A stretch of 33,672 nt of DNA from Roseomonas sp. GC11 (GTDB taxonomy: Bacteria > Pseudomonadota > Alphaproteobacteria > Acetobacterales > Acetobacteraceae): assembly GCF_024437745.1 (NCBI RefSeq), contig NZ_JANFNY010000058.1:1-33672 (forward strand), read 5' to 3'. Of the stretch, positions 23,499-31,443 are shown piece after piece. The notes under the pieces are model-generated. The model was not told the DNA's origin and did no database searches. It saw only the letters and a list, made by a program, of their open reading frames with translations. A program made the position numbers and the translations under genes. Each line of letters opens with the position of its first letter. Positions within the stretch are counted from its first letter, which is position 1.

Positions 23499-24301
23499 TC
23501 CGCTCCGGTCCTGGGCGCCTGTTTTTCACGGTCCTGGTGGCGCTGCTGTTCCTTTTCCTGCTCGGGCCAGTGCTGTTGGTTTTTCCGCTGTCCTTCGCTG
23601 CGGATTCCGTCATCACCTGGCCGCCCTCGGGCTTCAGCGTGAAGTGGTACCTGGCCCTGCTGGGGCAGCCCGATCTCGCGCTTGCCCTGCGCAACAGCCT
23701 TGTCCTGGCGGCCATCGTCACCGGGCTGGCGCTGGTGGTGGCGCTGCCGGCCGCGGTGGCCATCGGCCGTGGGCAGTTCGCGGGGCGTGATGCCTTGATG
23801 ACGCTGATTTCCATGCCGCTGCTGCTGCCCACCATCGTGCTCGGCCTCGCGCTGCTGATCCTTTTCGTCGGCCAGGGGCTGATCGGCAGCTGGACGGGGC
23901 TGGTGCTGGCGCATCTTCTCGTCACCGTGCCCTACGCGCTGCGCGTGCTGGTCACGGCGCTCGGCACGCTGCCGGCCTCGGTGGAGGAAGCGGCGTCCAG
24001 CCTGGGCGCGCCGGCGCTTTCCGTCTTCTTCCGCATCACCCTGCCGCTGATGGCGCCGGGCCTCATCGCGGCTGCGGCCATTGTCTTCCTGGTCTCTTTC
24101 GATGAAGTGGTGATCACGCTTTTCATCGTCGGGCCGAAGCTGACGACGCTGCCGGTGGCCCTGTTCCATTATGTGGAATCGCGCACTGATCCGCTGGTGG
24201 CGGCGGTCTCCGTGCTGATGGTGCTGTTCAGCCTCGGCCTCGTTGCCGTGCTGGAACGCGCGGTGGGCCTGCGGCGCGCCGTGGGCGGCAAGGGCGGTTA
24301 G
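23495..24301 (+). CDS. ABC transporter permease, PotC-like
   Basis: This 268-residue membrane protein is the second permease of the PotABCD-like importer. It has an N-terminal TM segment FFTVLVALLFLFLLGPVLLVFPLSF, then WPPSGFSVKWYLALL, typical of PotC. The EAA loop is VEEAASSLGAPALSVFFRITLPLMAPG (about 162-188). It is the last gene of the operon. Only 27 bases separate it from the convergent LysR gene, and I see no hairpin terminator in that gap. Confidence 0.9.
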   Translation: MIRSGPGRLFFTVLVALLFLFLLGPVLLVFPLSFAADSVITWPPSGFSVKWYLALLGQPDLALALRNSLVLAAIVTGLALVVALPAAVAIGRGQFAGRDALMTLISMPLLLPTIVLGLALLILFVGQGLIGSWTGLVLAHLLVTVPYALRVLVTALGTLPASVEEAASSLGAPALSVFFRITLPLMAPGLIAAAAIVFLVSFDEVVITLFIVGPKLTTLPVALFHYVESRTDPLVAAVSVLMVLFSLGLVAVLERAVGLRRAVGGKGG

Positions 24302-24328
24302 CACCGTCCGGGCAGGGTGGGCGCCCGC

Positions 24329-25195
24329 CTATCCCTGCCAGACCTCCCGCGCCATGGCGACCACCTTGGCCGCCAGCAGGTGGCGCGGCCGGTTGACATA
24401 GGCGGCATAGAGATTGAGCGGGGGAATGCCCGGCTGCACCTCCAGCCGCCGCAGCGGGGTGCGCAGACCGACGATATCGGGCAGGATGGTGACGCCCAGC
24501 CCATCCTGCGCCAGCATGATCATGGTGGCGATGGAATTGAGGGTGAAGAGCATCTGCGGCTGCACCCCTGCCTCGGCGAACTGGCGCAGCACTTCCTGGT
24601 GTGGCATCGAGCCGCGGGAAAATGCGTAGAGATCGTAGGGCGCGAGATCGGCGACCGTCAGCGGCCGCTCCGGGAAGGGCATGGCAGGGCTGGCATACCA
24701 GCCGCAGGCCATGGCGCCGAGATGGATATTCTCCACCTGCGGCGCCGTCACCGGCCCCATCAGCAGGGCCAGATCCAGTTCATGCCGCTGGAAGCGCTCG
24801 GCGATGGCGAGGCTGGTATCCACCTCCAGTTCCAGTTCGACGCCCGGATAGGTCTCGCGCAGGCGGCGGATCAGGGCCGGCAGCCAGGAATGGACGATGG
24901 AGTCGATGGTGCCGATCGACAGCCGCCCCACCAGGCTGCGGCGGCTGCTGGTGGCGCTGCGGAAATCCTGCGTCAGGCGAACGATTTCCTCCACCTGCCC
25001 CAGCGCGGCGCGGCCTTCCGCCGTCAGCCGCACGGAACGCAGGTCGCGCTCGAAGAGGCGCGTGCCGAGTTCGCGCTCCAGGGCCGCGATGCGATTGGAG
25101 ACGGCGGCCTGGGTGGTGCAGAGGCGCTCCGCCGCCGCGCTGAAACTGTTCAGCCGCGCCACCCAGAGGAAGGTTTCGAGGAAGCGGAGATTCAT
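24329..25195 (-). CDS. LysR-family transcriptional regulator
   Basis: The 288-residue protein has the LysR helix-turn-helix at residues 1-62 (SFSAAAERLCTTQAAVSNRIAALERELGTRLFERD), followed by the effector-binding domain with LVGRLSIGTIDSIVHSWLP and DGLGVTILPDIVGL. The start at 25195 is supported by GGAAGGGCGAAGG just upstream. It lies 40 bases downstream of the amidase gene on the same strand and is probably co-transcribed. It also converges on the Pot-like operon. Confidence 0.9.
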   Translation of the reverse strand: MNLRFLETFLWVARLNSFSAAAERLCTTQAAVSNRIAALERELGTRLFERDLRSVRLTAEGRAALGQVEEIVRLTQDFRSATSSRRSLVGRLSIGTIDSIVHSWLPALIRRLRETYPGVELELEVDTSLAIAERFQRHELDLALLMGPVTAPQVENIHLGAMACGWYASPAMPFPERPLTVADLAPYDLYAFSRGSMPHQEVLRQFAEAGVQPQMLFTLNSIATMIMLAQDGLGVTILPDIVGLRTPLRRLEVQPGIPPLNLYAAYVNRPRHLLAAKVVAMAREVWQG

Positions 25196-25235
25196 GCCTT
25201 CGCCCTTCCACGGACCGCCCGCTCCAAGCCGGGCG

Positions 25236-26711
25236 TCAGCCCTGGGTGACGTGCACCCCGGGCTTCTTGCCGTCGTTCCACCGGCCCTCCAGCGCGCGCT
25301 CGATCTGCGCGGCGAGCTGCAGCAGGAGCCCGTCATTCCCCTGCTTCGCCTGCGCCTGGATGCCAAGCGGCAGGCCGCTTTCCTGCCAGCCCAGCGGCAT
25401 GGAGAGGCCGGGGATGCCGCAGAGATTGGCCAGCGGCGTATAGGCGAAGTTCTTCCAGAGATTGCCGAACCAGTCGAGCACGGAGGGATTGTCGCTGATC
25501 GTCAGGTATTCCGTCGTGCCGAGCACCGGCGTGGGCAGGGCGGTGATCGGCGTCAGGATGATGTCCCATTCCTCGAAGAAGGCACCGAAGGCGCGCGAGG
25601 TGGTGTTGAACACCGTCTGCATCCGCGCGCGCTCGGTGTAGGAAATATTCCGCCCGGCTTCCCAGATGCGGATATTGATCGGCTCCACCTGGTCTTCGGG
25701 CGGGCGTTCCAGCCCGAGCGGGGCGATCAGGTTGGCGACCGTCTGCGCGAAATTGCTGATGTAGCAGGTGGTCTGCGCGGCGAAGGCGGCGCGGAAATCG
25801 ACCGCCGGCAGCGCCCATTCGACATGGTGCCCGAGGCTTTCCAGCAGGCGGCCGATGCGCTCCAGTTCCCGCACGAAATGCGGCGTGGCGCGGTAGTCGC
25901 CCCATTCATGGGAGAGCGCGATGCGCAGCCGCCCGGGGTCGCGCCGGATCAGGTCGGAATAAGGCTCGGCCGGCATCCAGTAGGGCATGAACTCGCCCGG
26001 CGCGCCGCCACGGCAGTGGTCGACAAAGGCCGCCGTGTCGCGCACCGTGCGGCTGTGGCAGCCCTGGATGGAAACCAGCCCTGTCAGGTCCGAGGCATGG
26101 GGCGCGATGGAAAAGACGCCGCGCGAGGGCTTCAGCCCGAGATTGCCGCAGGCACCGGCGGGAATGCGGATGGAACCGCCGCCATCGGTCGCATGGGAGA
26201 GCGGCAGCACGCCCGCCGCCACCATCGCCGCCGTGCCGGCGGAGGAACCGTTGGTGGTGTAGCCCAGGTTCCACGGGTTGCGGGTGACATAGACCTCGGG
26301 ATTCTCGGCCGAGCTGCAGCAGCCGAATTCCGGCGTGGTGGTGCGGCCGATGATGTTGAGCCCGGCCTGCCGGATGCGGCCGGTGAGGTGGCTGTCCGCC
26401 GCCGCGCGGTTGCCGCGCATCAGGCGCGAGCCCATTTCCTGCAGGCGGCCCCGCAGCGTCGGGCCGAGATCCTTCATCAGATAGGGCACGCCGGCGAAGC
26501 AGCCCTGCGCGTTCATCCCGTCGCGCAGCGGGTCGGCAACGACATCGTCGAACACCTCGACGACGGCGCCAAGGCTGGGGTTGAGAAGGGCGATGCCGGC
26601 GGCGGCCTGTGCCGCCAGTTCGGCGGCGCTGATCTCGCCGGCGCGCACGCGCCCCGCGAGGGCCACCGCGTCATGCCGCGCCCATTCCTCCCAACTCATG
26701 GCCAGTGTCAT
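25236..26711 (-). CDS. Amidase signature family enzyme (GatA-like fold)
   Basis: This 491-residue enzyme has the Ser-cisSer-Lys triad of amidase-signature proteins: GVPYLMKDLG (Lys80), TNGSSAGTAAMVAAGVLPL (cis-Ser at 156 or 157) and the nucleophile in ATDGGGSIRIPAGACGNLGLKPSRG (Ser180). The length and the C-terminal GIPGLSMPLGWQESGLPLGIQ fit hydrolytic amidases rather than the glutamine-transferring GatA, since no GatB or GatC is near. The substrate is unknown. The Met at 26699 is an alternative start. An LysR gene follows at 40 bases. Confidence 0.9.
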   Translation of the reverse strand: MTLAMSWEEWARHDAVALAGRVRAGEISAAELAAQAAAGIALLNPSLGAVVEVFDDVVADPLRDGMNAQGCFAGVPYLMKDLGPTLRGRLQEMGSRLMRGNRAAADSHLTGRIRQAGLNIIGRTTTPEFGCCSSAENPEVYVTRNPWNLGYTTNGSSAGTAAMVAAGVLPLSHATDGGGSIRIPAGACGNLGLKPSRGVFSIAPHASDLTGLVSIQGCHSRTVRDTAAFVDHCRGGAPGEFMPYWMPAEPYSDLIRRDPGRLRIALSHEWGDYRATPHFVRELERIGRLLESLGHHVEWALPAVDFRAAFAAQTTCYISNFAQTVANLIAPLGLERPPEDQVEPINIRIWEAGRNISYTERARMQTVFNTTSRAFGAFFEEWDIILTPITALPTPVLGTTEYLTISDNPSVLDWFGNLWKNFAYTPLANLCGIPGLSMPLGWQESGLPLGIQAQAKQGNDGLLLQLAAQIERALEGRWNDGKKPGVHVTQG

Positions 26712-26790
26712 GTCATGCGCCCCGTCTCGATTGCGGGCGGGAGCCTAAGACAGCGCGGCCTGTGGTCAAGGGCGGGGGAGGCAAGAATCC

Positions 26791-26811
26791 GGCCGGCGGG
26801 GATCGCCGGCC
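26791..26811 (-). terminator. GC hairpin downstream of the solute symporter gene
   Basis: GGCCGGCG (26791-26798) pairs with CGCCGGCC (26804-26811) around GGGAT, with an imperfect extension on each side (GGATTC-like and GGATCC-like). It lies 10 bases beyond the symporter stop on the minus strand and 80 bases before the amidase start. It lacks a T-run. Confidence 0.5.
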
Positions 26812-26820
26812 GGGATCCGG

Positions 26821-28224
26821 TCAGCGGCCCTGCGGCGCCGCCTCGGCCGGGGCGCGCCCACCCTGCAGCAGGCGCTCCACCACCAGCACCAGCGCCGGCG
26901 TGATGGCGGCGATGTACATGTTGTCGATGCTGTAGGGGTTGTTGAGCAGATACCACGCCGTGGTCGCCAGGGCCGAGGCGATGAGGCCCAGCGTGGCGCC
27001 GCGGCTGCTGCGGAAGAAGGGAAGGTAGAAGCCCATCACCGCCACGATCGAGATCGACAGCCGGAGCGCGCGGGTGAAGAAGGAGAGCTTCAGGATCTCC
27101 GGCACGAAGAAGACGAAGATCAGCGGCGCGAAGCCGATGGCCAGCGAGATCCAGCGCGTCATCTGGAATTCGCGCTGCGGCGTCGGCCGCGCATAGGGAA
27201 CGTAGAAGTCCTTGACGATCAGCGAGGCGATGGCGAGGGCGACGGTGCTGACGCTGACGAAGACCGAGGCGACCAGCGAGGTGGTGACGAGCCCGGCGAG
27301 CCAGGGGTTCATCGCCTGCAGGAACATCGGCAGGGCGTAGAGGCTGTTGCCCGTGGGATTCAGGAACTTCGCCGCGACGCCGACCAGGCCGAGCGCGATG
27401 CCGAGCGGGAAGCACAGCGCCGCCGCGTAGAAGGTGGAACGCTGCGCTGCCGCCTCGTCCTTGTTGGCGGCGATGGCCTGCATGATGAACTGGGTGGAGA
27501 AGATGGCACCGATCGTGCCGATCACCCAGGCCAGGATGGTGGGCACGCCGATGCGGCCCGTCAGGGAGAAGTATTCCGGCGGCAGCGCCTCGACCATCGG
27601 CGTGATGCCGCCCGTCATCGACAGCGCGACGCCAAGGATGAGCGCGATGCCCAGCACCTTCACCGCGCTGTGCAGGATGGTGACATAGGCCACACCCTTC
27701 AGCCCGCCGAAGACGTAGTAGAAGGTGCTGACCACGGCGATGATCAGCATGCCCATCGTCAGGTCCACCTTCAGCACGGTGGAGAGGGCGGCGGCGCCGC
27801 TCACATAGTTGCCGACATTCACCAGCAGCAGCGCGTAGATCATGATCAGCGAGACGGTGATCTTGGTCGAGCGGCCGAATTTCTGCTCGATGGCGCCCGA
27901 GATGGTGAAGGCGCCCGAGGCATAGAGCCGGCGGACGAAGAACAGCCCGTAGAGCAGGAAGCCCACCGCCGCGCCGATCACCGACCAGGCGGCGGCCATG
28001 CCGTAGTTGAACGCCTCCTGCGAGGTGCCGACGGTGGACTTGGCGCCGATGAACTCGCTCATCAGCAGGATGCCGATGACGGCGGCGGGCATGGCGCGCG
28101 AGCCGACCATGAACTGCTCGCTGTTGCGGCTGCGCAGGCGCAGCGTCAGCCAGGAAGTCACTGCGATATAGGCAATGATGATCGCGATGATGATCGCGCT
28201 CTCGCCCGAGTTGAATTGGTGCAT
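26821..28224 (-). CDS. Sodium:solute symporter (SSS) family transporter
   Basis: The 467-residue protein has about 13 hydrophobic segments. The N-terminus SAIIIAIIIAYIAVTSWLTLRLRSRNSEQFMVGSRAMPAAVIGILLMSEFIGAKSTVGTSQEAF and the middle VFGGLKGVAYVTILHSAVKVLG are typical SSS features (GG-KAV-WTD-type region). ATG 28224 is preferred over GTG 28230 because AAGGAAA lies 10-16 bases upstream of it. The promoter region contains TTGACG (28332-28337) and GATAAA (28309-28314) on this strand with a 17-nt spacer, followed by an IclR-type palindrome at 28271-28289. The gene is therefore probably repressed by the nearby IclR protein. SSS members carry sugars, proline, pantothenate, sialic acid and others; the substrate is unknown. 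Confidence 0.87.
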   Translation of the reverse strand: MHQFNSGESAIIIAIIIAYIAVTSWLTLRLRSRNSEQFMVGSRAMPAAVIGILLMSEFIGAKSTVGTSQEAFNYGMAAAWSVIGAAVGFLLYGLFFVRRLYASGAFTISGAIEQKFGRSTKITVSLIMIYALLLVNVGNYVSGAAALSTVLKVDLTMGMLIIAVVSTFYYVFGGLKGVAYVTILHSAVKVLGIALILGVALSMTGGITPMVEALPPEYFSLTGRIGVPTILAWVIGTIGAIFSTQFIMQAIAANKDEAAAQRSTFYAAALCFPLGIALGLVGVAAKFLNPTGNSLYALPMFLQAMNPWLAGLVTTSLVASVFVSVSTVALAIASLIVKDFYVPYARPTPQREFQMTRWISLAIGFAPLIFVFFVPEILKLSFFTRALRLSISIVAVMGFYLPFFRSSRGATLGLIASALATTAWYLLNNPYSIDNMYIAAITPALVLVVERLLQGGRAPAEAAPQGR

Positions 28225-28270
28225 GCGCACGTTTCCTTGTCGCGGGCGGGGTCCTGGGGCGGCCTGCCCA

Positions 28271-28289
28271 AAGTTCGGATTGCGAACTT
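28271..28289 (-). promoter_or_regulatory. IclR-type operator, copy 1 (symporter promoter)
   Basis: AAGTTCG-GATTG-CGAACTT on the plus strand reads AAGTTCGCAATCCGAACTT on the minus strand. This matches the other two copies (29190-29208, 31621-31639) in 17 or 18 of 19 positions. It starts 48 bases downstream of the first base of the minus-strand TTGACG box, about +13 relative to the inferred transcription start. It could also affect the divergent SDR gene. Confidence 0.8.
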
Positions 28290-28308
28290 ATGTTCTGTAT
28301 TATATCTT

Positions 28309-28337
28309 TTTATCGACCTCTCCGGGTCTGCCGTCAA
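28309..28337 (-). promoter_or_regulatory. Candidate sigma-70-type promoter of the symporter gene
   Basis: On the minus strand TTGACG (28337-28332), a 17-nt spacer and GATAAA (28314-28309) form a fair promoter. It is supported by the equivalent TTGAC hexamer at a similar distance from the operator at 29144 and 31571. Confidence 0.5.
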
Positions 28338-28396
28338 CGGCCTCTCTGAGGCCCCCCTGGCGCCGCCGGCCCGCCTGCTCACCGGAAGGAAAAACC

Positions 28397-29086
28397 TTGC
28401 CCGCCGACACTCCCGCCCCGCATGCCATCGTCACCGGCGCCAGCTCGGGCATTGGCGAGGCCATTGCCCGCCGCCTGCTGGAAGGAGGGTGGCGCGTCAC
28501 CGGCCTCAGCCGCCGCGCCCCCGCCATCGACCATCCCGGCTTCACCCATCGCGCCGTCGATCTGGGCGGGGGGGAGGAACTCGCCGCCGCTGTGGCGGGG
28601 CTGCGGGCGCAGGCCTTCGTCCACGCCGCCGGGCTGATGGCCACGGCCCCCCTCGGCGCGCTGGAGGCCGAGGCCGGCGCCCGCATGTGGCAGGTGCATG
28701 TCCAGGCCGCGAGCCTGCTGGCCAACAGTCTTTTGCCCGGCATGGGCGAAGGCGGGCGCATCGTGCTGCTGGGCAGCCGCACCGCCACGGGCGCGCCCGG
28801 CCGCAGCCAGTATGCCGCGACCAAGGCGGCGCTGGTCGGCATGGCGCGGTCCTGGGCGGCGGAGCTGGCGCCGCGCGGCATCACCGTCAATGTCGTGGCC
28901 CCGGCGGCGACGGACACGCCCATGCTGGCCGACCCCGCCCGTGCGTCCGCCGCGCCGAAGCTGCCGCCGATCGGCCGGCTGATCCGGCCCGCGGAGGTGG
29001 CGGCCACCGTGGCCTTCCTGCTCTCGCCCGAGGCGGCGGCCATCACCGGCCAGGCCATCGTCATCTGTGGCGGCAGTTCCCTGTGA
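28397..29086 (+). CDS. Short-chain dehydrogenase/reductase, probable TTG start
   Basis: This 229-residue Rossmann protein has TGASSGIGEAIAR (NAD(P)-binding TG-3-G-G loop, about residues 13-25), VHAAG in place of NNAG, LLGSRTATG (catalytic Ser), SQYAATKAALVGMA (Tyr and Lys of Y-3-K) and the end FLLSPEAAAITGQAIVICGG. No ATG or GTG in frame lies near the beginning of the homologous region. TTG at 28397 is preceded by GGAAGGA at six bases and gives the normal SDR N-terminus, so I choose it. It is divergent from the symporter and precedes the IclR gene. It likely oxidises or reduces a hydroxyl or keto intermediate of the imported compound. Confidence 0.87.
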   Translation: MPADTPAPHAIVTGASSGIGEAIARRLLEGGWRVTGLSRRAPAIDHPGFTHRAVDLGGGEELAAAVAGLRAQAFVHAAGLMATAPLGALEAEAGARMWQVHVQAASLLANSLLPGMGEGGRIVLLGSRTATGAPGRSQYAATKAALVGMARSWAAELAPRGITVNVVAPAATDTPMLADPARASAAPKLPPIGRLIRPAEVAATVAFLLSPEAAAITGQAIVICGGSSL

Positions 29087-29143
29087 GTCCCTCCGCCGTG
29101 AGGCCCTCCACTGCGAGAGGGCGCGCCGTGTGGCAGGGTATGA

Positions 29144-29149
29144 TTGACA
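29144..29149 (+). promoter_or_regulatory. Candidate -35 box of the iclR-type gene
   Basis: TTGACA lies 46 bases upstream of operator copy 2. No convincing -10 hexamer is visible at 16-18 bases (TGAAGC at 17). The call rests mainly on the matching positions of TTGACG boxes before the other two operator copies. Confidence 0.4.
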
Positions 29150-29189
29150 AGGGGAGGGCGGCCGGATGAAGCTGCGCCATAACGAACAC

Positions 29190-29208
29190 AAGTTCGCAGT
29201 CCGAACTT
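29190..29208 (+). promoter_or_regulatory. IclR-type operator, copy 2 (iclR autoregulation)
   Basis: AAGTTCGCAGTCCGAACTT has 7-bp arms around CAGTC. It lies directly before the AAAGGAGGG ribosome site of the IclR gene. Binding here would block transcription just after initiation, which suits negative autoregulation. Confidence 0.82.
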
Positions 29209-29221
29209 AAAGGAGGGAACC

Positions 29222-30079
29222 ATGTCCGACGCCGATGCCGAGGCCGTGCTGCCATCCCCGAGGAGCCGCGCCGCCGCCGAGAACCCGAAGAACGTGGTGC
29301 AGTCCGCCGCCAAGGTCTTCGCCGTATTGAAGGCCTTCACCGCCGAGATGCCCGAGCTGACCCTGGCCGAGGTCGCCGCCCGCGCCGGTACCGACCGTGG
29401 CACCGCCTTCCGCCTCATCCACACGCTGGAGGCGCTGGGCTATCTGCGCGCCGTGCCGGGCAGCCGCCGCTTCCGCCTGACACTGAAATGCCTGGAACTG
29501 GGCTTCTCCGCCCTGGCCGCGCGCGGCCTGCCGGACCATGCCCTGCCGCTGCTGCGCGCCATGGTGCCGGAACTGGGCGATGCCGCCTCCCTCGGCGCGG
29601 TGGAGGGCGGCGATGTCGTCTATCTCGCCCGCGTGCAGGTGGGGCTGGAGCGGCATGGCGTGGTGCGCCAGCCGGGCACGCGCGTCGGCGCCTATGCCAC
29701 CGCGCTCGGCCACGCCATCCTCGCCTACCTGCCGCGCGAGGAGCAGATCGCCCATCTCGCCCGGCGTGAGCGGATGAAGCTCTCGGAACGCACGATCACC
29801 GATCTCGACGCGCTGCTCGAGCGGCTGTCGCAGGTGCGGGCCCAGGGCTACGCCGTCTCCGATGGCGAGAACGCCTATGGCCTGCGCACCATCGCCGCGC
29901 CGCTGCTCGATGCCCAGGGCGAGCCCTTTGCCGGCATCAGCCTGACGATCGATGCGAGCCGCGCGCCGCTGGAGGATTTCGTCGCCGCCGGCCTGCCGCG
30001 GCTGCGCCAGGTCGCGCTGGAGCTGATGGAGGCGGTCCGCCTCTCGCGCGGCGCCATCGGCCTGCGCGCGGCGACCTAG
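29222..30079 (+). CDS. IclR-family transcriptional regulator
   Basis: The 285-residue protein has a 20-residue N-terminal extension and the IclR winged helix at about residues 26-85 (VQSAAKVFAVLKAFTAEMPELTLAEVAARAGTDRGTAFRLIHTLEALGYL). The effector domain covers about 95-270, with GTRVGAYATALGHAILAYLP and YAVSDGENAYGLRTIAAPLLD. AAAGGAGGG lies seven bases before the ATG. Three near-identical 19-nt palindromes in the neighbourhood, one directly at its own promoter, are its likely binding sites. The proposed regulon is the symporter gene, iclR itself and the TTT receptor gene. A hairpin terminator follows the gene. Confidence 0.9.
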   Translation: MSDADAEAVLPSPRSRAAAENPKNVVQSAAKVFAVLKAFTAEMPELTLAEVAARAGTDRGTAFRLIHTLEALGYLRAVPGSRRFRLTLKCLELGFSALAARGLPDHALPLLRAMVPELGDAASLGAVEGGDVVYLARVQVGLERHGVVRQPGTRVGAYATALGHAILAYLPREEQIAHLARRERMKLSERTITDLDALLERLSQVRAQGYAVSDGENAYGLRTIAAPLLDAQGEPFAGISLTIDASRAPLEDFVAAGLPRLRQVALELMEAVRLSRGAIGLRAAT

Positions 30080-30097
30080 CCTGTCCCCACCTTCCGT

Positions 30098-30120
30098 GCC
30101 GGGAGCGCCTCCCGGCCTTT
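30098..30120 (+). terminator. Probable rho-independent terminator after the iclR-type gene
   Basis: GCCGGGAG (30098-30105), loop CGC and CTCCCGGC (30109-30116), then CTTT. The 8-bp GC stem with a short T-run lies 20 bases after the iclR stop and 33 bases before the sialidase-like gene. That gene may be only partly co-transcribed or have its own promoter. Confidence 0.6.
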
Positions 30121-30152
30121 CTCGAAGCTGTCCACTGAGGAATCGCGTTTCC

Positions 30153-31358
30153 ATGATCAGGACCAACGAGGCCGGTAAGCTCGATCTCGGCGATGTCGGC
30201 CATGTGCTCCCCGCGCCCGGCGACGCCGCGCGCCTGGAGGCCTTCATCCCGCCGGCCACGGTGCAGAGCCATGCCGCCAACCTGATGCCGCTGCCGGATG
30301 GCGCGCTCGGCTGCGTCTGGTTCGGCGGCACGCAGGAGGGCGTGCCCGATATCTCCGCCTATTTCTCGCGCCTGGAGAAGGGCGGCACGCAATGGTCCGC
30401 GCCGCTGCGCCTCTCTGACGACCCGACGAAGTCGGAGCAGAACCCGCTGCTCTTCCCCGCCCCCGATGGCCGGCTCTGGCTGATCTGGACGGCGCAGATC
30501 TCCGGCAACCAGGACACCGCCATCGTCCGCCGCCGCATCTCCGAGGATATGGGCCGCAGCTGGGGGCCGGTGGAGACGCTGTTCGGCCCCCGGCCGGAGG
30601 GCGGCACCTTCATGCGCCAGCCCGTCGTCGTGCTCGACAATGGCGACTGGCTGCTGCCCATCTGGGTCTGCAAGAGCACGCCCGGCCGCAAATGGGTGGG
30701 CGATGATGATGTGAGCGCCGTCAAGATCTCGACCGACCAGGGCAAGAGCTGGACCGAGGTGGCGGTGCCCGGCAGCCTGGGCTGCGTGCACATGTCCATC
30801 GTCGATCTGCGCGATGGCACGCTGGCGGCCTTCTTCCGCAGCCGCTGGGCCGATAATGTTTATGTCTCCCACTCCACCGACCGTGGCCGCAGCTGGAGCG
30901 CGCCGCGCCCGACCGATCTGCCCAACAACAACTCCTCAATCCAGGTGACGCGGCTGGCGAATGGCCATCTCGCCATGGTCTACAACGAGAGCAGCGCGGC
31001 CGATGCCACCGAGCGCCGCCTCTCGCTCTATGACGACATCGAGGATGAGCTGGATGACGGCAAGGTCGTCGCCGCCATCGACACGACGCGGCGCACCACC
31101 TTCTGGGGCGTGCCGCGCGCGCCGATGACGCTGGCCATCTCCGAGGATGGCGGCCGCACCTGGCCGCACCGCCGCAACCTGGAGACGGGCGATGGCTATT
31201 GCATGACCAACAATTCGCGCGAGGGGCTGAACCGCGAATTCTCCTATCCCTCGGTTGTGCAGGGGGCGGATGGGCGGCTGCACATCGCCTACACCGTGTA
31301 CCGCCAGGCCATCAAATACGTCACCGTCACGGAGGAGTGGGTGCGCGCCGCCGGCTGA
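30153..31358 (+). CDS. Sialidase-like BNR/Asp-box protein without signal peptide
   Basis: This 401-residue beta-propeller-type protein contains four Asp boxes (S-x-D-x-G-x-x-W) at about 130-137, 193-200, 241-248 and 330-337. The intervening spacing is typical of sialidase-like propellers of the BNR_2 type. WFGGTQEGVPDIS near residue 56 and NNNSSIQ near 260 are other marked motifs. The first conserved region reads FIPP rather than the FRIP that carries the first Arg of true sialidases, so neuraminidase activity is uncertain. No signal peptide or membrane segment is present, hence a cytosolic location. GAGG lies 12 bases before the ATG at 30153. It sits between the IclR gene and a TTT receptor under one probable regulator, which suggests a role in breakdown or isomerisation of the imported compound. 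Confidence 0.8.
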   Translation: MIRTNEAGKLDLGDVGHVLPAPGDAARLEAFIPPATVQSHAANLMPLPDGALGCVWFGGTQEGVPDISAYFSRLEKGGTQWSAPLRLSDDPTKSEQNPLLFPAPDGRLWLIWTAQISGNQDTAIVRRRISEDMGRSWGPVETLFGPRPEGGTFMRQPVVVLDNGDWLLPIWVCKSTPGRKWVGDDDVSAVKISTDQGKSWTEVAVPGSLGCVHMSIVDLRDGTLAAFFRSRWADNVYVSHSTDRGRSWSAPRPTDLPNNNSSIQVTRLANGHLAMVYNESSAADATERRLSLYDDIEDELDDGKVVAAIDTTRRTTFWGVPRAPMTLAISEDGGRTWPHRRNLETGDGYCMTNNSREGLNREFSYPSVVQGADGRLHIAYTVYRQAIKYVTVTEEWVRAAG

Positions 31359-31387
31359 GGGTCTGTCCGGGCAAACGGCTCGCCATC

Positions 31388-31443
31388 TTGAGAGGGGCTT
31401 CGCCCCTCTCAAACTCTCCCGACCAAAGGCCTGAGGCCTTTGG
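31388..31443. repeat. Hairpin pair of dispersed repeat family 2, terminator of the sialidase-like gene
   Basis: TTGAGAGGGGC/GCCCCTCTCAA (31388-31412, loop TTC) is followed by CCAAAGGCC/GGCCTTTGG (31423-31443, loop TGA) and AAACCCC. The first hairpin and the following AAACTC match 5239-5267. The second shares the CCAAAGGCC block of 5324-5332 (inverted). It lies 30 bases after the stop codon. Confidence 0.7.
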
